Shown in pieces: positions 62,416-64,000 of a stretch of 64,000 bases of DNA. Both the position numbers and the translations under genes were made by a program. The DNA comes from Mesoflavibacter zeaxanthinifaciens DSM 18436 (lineage in GTDB: Bacteria; Bacteroidota; Bacteroidia; Flavobacteriales; Flavobacteriaceae). Numbering within the stretch: position 1 is the stretch's first letter; every line of letters starts with the position of its first letter. Under the pieces are notes generated by a model. That model was given only the letters and a program-made list of their open reading frames with translations, searched no databases and was not told where the DNA came from. The stretch is taken from positions 67,001-131,000 of the forward strand of contig NZ_AULQ01000006.1 of assembly GCF_000422365.1 (NCBI RefSeq), read 5' to 3'.

Positions 62416-64000
62416 TAAAATAGTCATATATATTGGCATACTCGTAGTAGGTGTGTTATTGGGTTGGTTGCTTTTTGGTGGCTCGACAAATGAAGAAATA
62501 GACCATAATCACGATGCGGTTGCAGCAACCAATCAAATGTGGACGTGTTCTATGCATCCACAGATTATGCAACCAGAGCCAGGCGACTGCCCCATTTGTG
62601 GTATGGATTTAATTCCTGCGGAAAGCGGAAGTGATGGCTTAATGGCAGACCAATTTAAACTAACAGAAAATGCGATGGCATTAGCCAATATTCAAACAAC
62701 TGTTGTAGGCAAGGGAAATGTTGAAGGCAACACCATAAAGTTATCTGGTAAAATTGCTGAAAACGAAGAAGCCAATGCAGTACAGGTAAGTTATTTCGCT
62801 GGAAGAATTGAACGTTTGAATGTGAGTTTTACAGGCGAAGAAGTTCGTAAAGGTCAATTATTGGCAACCATTTATTCGCCAGAACTCTATGCAGCACAAC
62901 AAGAATTAATTACAGCAGCATCTTTAAAAGAATCACAACCTGCTTTATACAAAGCAGTCCGTAATAAATTGAAATTATGGAAGCTCTCTGAAAATCAAAT
63001 CAACCAGATTGAAGAAACAGGAAAAGTAAAAGAAAACTTTCCTGTTTATGCAACCGTTTCGGGTACTGTTACAGAAAAATTGGTAGAGCAAGGCGATTAC
63101 ATCAAACAAGGACAACCCTTATTAAAAATTGCCAATCTCAACACAGTTTGGGGAAACTTTGATGTGTATGAAAATCAGATTGACCGCTTTAAAAAAGGAC
63201 AGGAAGTGATGATAACAACCAATGCTTATCCTAATAAAGAGTTTAAAGGTAAAGTTGATTTCATTGACCCAGTTTTAAACACGAAAACAAGAACTGTAAC
63301 CTTACGTGTTGTTTTAAGCAATAAGGACGATGTATTTAAACCAGGAATGTTTGTAACCGCAAATATTGAAGGCAGTACAGCTAAAAATGATGAAGTATTA
63401 TCAATTCCTGCATCTTCTGTATTATGGACAGGTGAACGTTCTGTGGTGTACCTTAAAACAAATCCAGACCAACCTCTTTTTGAAATGCGTGAAATTAAAT
63501 TAGGCAATCAAATTGGTAATGAATATGAAGTTGTAGAAGGTTTATTTGTTGGAAATGAAATAGTGACTAACGGAACATTTACAGTTGATGCAGCAGCACA
63601 ATTACAAGGCAAAAAGTCTATGATGAATAAAGATGGTGGTAAAGTAATGACTGGACACGAAGGTCATTTAGGTATGGATAACAATGCATCTAACAAAGAA
63701 AGTGACCACACTAATATGAATGAGCGTTTGGAAGTATCAGAGAAATTTCAACAACAGTTAAATAGTGTTTACAATGCGTATATCAATTTAAAAGATGCTT
63801 TAGTAAAAGAAGATTCAATAAGTACTTCAGCAAACGCAACAACTTTATTAAATAAATTGAACAAAGTAGATATGAAATTGTTGTCAGATAATAAGGCGCA
63901 TAACCATTGGATGTCATTAGAAGGCGAAATAAAATCTTCTGCAACTTCAATTTCTGAAACGTCCGATATAAAATCACAAAGAGACCATTTTAAACATTTA
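62405..64000 (+). CDS. cusB: RND periplasmic adaptor (CusB type) with metal-binding module and DUF3347, 3' end outside window
   Basis: At least 532 residues, open to the window edge. After one N-terminal membrane helix comes a CPMHP-type module (WTCSMHPQIMQPEPGDCPICGMDL), the barrel-sandwich and hairpin domains of CusB (YFAGRIERLNVSFTGEEVRKGQLLATIYSPELY; VSGTVTEKLVEQGDYIKQG), and from about residue 440 a DUF3347 domain (FQQQLNSVYNAYINLKDALV). It is the likely partner of the CusA/TolC pair upstream. The ATG at 62405 overlaps the DUF305 gene by 11 bp. Confidence 0.9.
   Translation, partial: MKNNKIVIYIGILVVGVLLGWLLFGGSTNEEIDHNHDAVAATNQMWTCSMHPQIMQPEPGDCPICGMDLIPAESGSDGLMADQFKLTENAMALANIQTTVVGKGNVEGNTIKLSGKIAENEEANAVQVSYFAGRIERLNVSFTGEEVRKGQLLATIYSPELYAAQQELITAASLKESQPALYKAVRNKLKLWKLSENQINQIEETGKVKENFPVYATVSGTVTEKLVEQGDYIKQGQPLLKIANLNTVWGNFDVYENQIDRFKKGQEVMITTNAYPNKEFKGKVDFIDPVLNTKTRTVTLRVVLSNKDDVFKPGMFVTANIEGSTAKNDEVLSIPASSVLWTGERSVVYLKTNPDQPLFEMREIKLGNQIGNEYEVVEGLFVGNEIVTNGTFTVDAAAQLQGKKSMMNKDGGKVMTGHEGHLGMDNNASNKESDHTNMNERLEVSEKFQQQLNSVYNAYINLKDALVKEDSISTSANATTLLNKLNKVDMKLLSDNKAHNHWMSLEGEIKSSATSISETSDIKSQRDHFKHL

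Larger units (their letters stand above)
31744..64000 (+). mobile_element. Integrated element carrying pAgo and heavy-metal resistance; right end outside window
   Basis: From just after mnmE, gene content changes from housekeeping to tyrosine recombinase, excisionase-type HTH proteins, primase/helicase pair, XRE regulator, Argonaute and a long metal-resistance block, all on one strand. This is typical of a Bacteroidota integrative element. No conjugation genes (relaxase, tra, TraG-type ATPase) are seen in the window, so whether it is conjugative cannot be told here. The left boundary is inferred from the first noncoding repeats after the mnmE stop; the right boundary is not visible. Confidence 0.75.

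Overview
The window is AT-rich DNA from a member of the Flavobacteriaceae (Bacteroidota). This rests on gene content and signals rather than a marker gene: a fused alpha/beta E1 dehydrogenase, many short lipoproteins with an SC or NC lipobox, TAnnTTTG promoter boxes of the Bacteroidota primary sigma factor, almost no Shine-Dalgarno sequences, and the hairpin and heptamer repeats common between flavobacterial genes. No tRNA, rRNA or CRISPR array was found, and no gene-free stretch exceeds about 220 bp.

Positions 1-31743 look like ordinary chromosomal backbone. They carry the end of a UvrD/PcrA helicase, a YciO/YrdC protein, an OmpA-like lipoprotein, a glycosyltransferase, DNA polymerase III delta (holA), a DJ-1/PfpI protein, an alpha/beta hydrolase, the E1 dehydrogenase, a degenerate M1-peptidase/beta-barrel protein, a minus-strand operon (acyltransferase 3, phosphoglucosamine mutase, class V aminotransferase, lipoprotein), AcpH, gamma-glutamyltransferase, UvrA, a LOG protein, a lipid A-type acyltransferase, a rhomboid protease, a TlpA-like thioredoxin and mnmE.

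Directly downstream of mnmE begins what looks like an integrated mobile element (about 31744 to beyond the right edge). Its left end has short direct repeats, a 10-bp-phased iteron block, a zinc-finger/HTH protein and a tyrosine recombinase. Next come an uncharacterised protein, two small excisionase-type HTH proteins, and a replication pair (primase-fold VirE-N/BT4734-type protein plus PriCT-2/DUF3987 protein). An XRE regulator and a prokaryotic Argonaute then form a tight two-gene operon behind a palindromic operator candidate. The Argonaute keeps the guide 5'-end pocket residues (Y413, K417, Q428, K459) but has lost the PIWI catalytic residues. No effector gene lies beside it, so it is the most interesting object in the window.

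From 40.4 kb to the right edge the element carries a heavy-metal island, all on the plus strand. It encodes a CzcA-type RND pump fused to its own TolC-like outer-membrane factor, a CzcB/CusB adaptor, a Fur-family regulator, a MerT-MerP fusion, a GDCCVxC protein, a Zn/Cd-type P-ATPase, a CusA-type pump with TolC partner, a CopA-CopB fusion (multicopper oxidase plus beta-barrel), DUF3347 and haem-binding proteins, a copper P-ATPase with two CPMHP/CGMDL metal-binding modules, a CDF-like transporter, a DUF305 protein and a second adaptor cut by the window edge. Together these would move metals from cytoplasm to periplasm (P-ATPases), from periplasm to outside (RND systems), and oxidise or sequester Cu(I) in the periplasm. 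Two regulatory patterns recur: a TGCACnnCCATTGCA site before the operons on both sides of the Fur-family gene, and a structured leader of about 107 nt before each RND pump gene, each sitting behind a small Cys/His-rich exported-protein gene.
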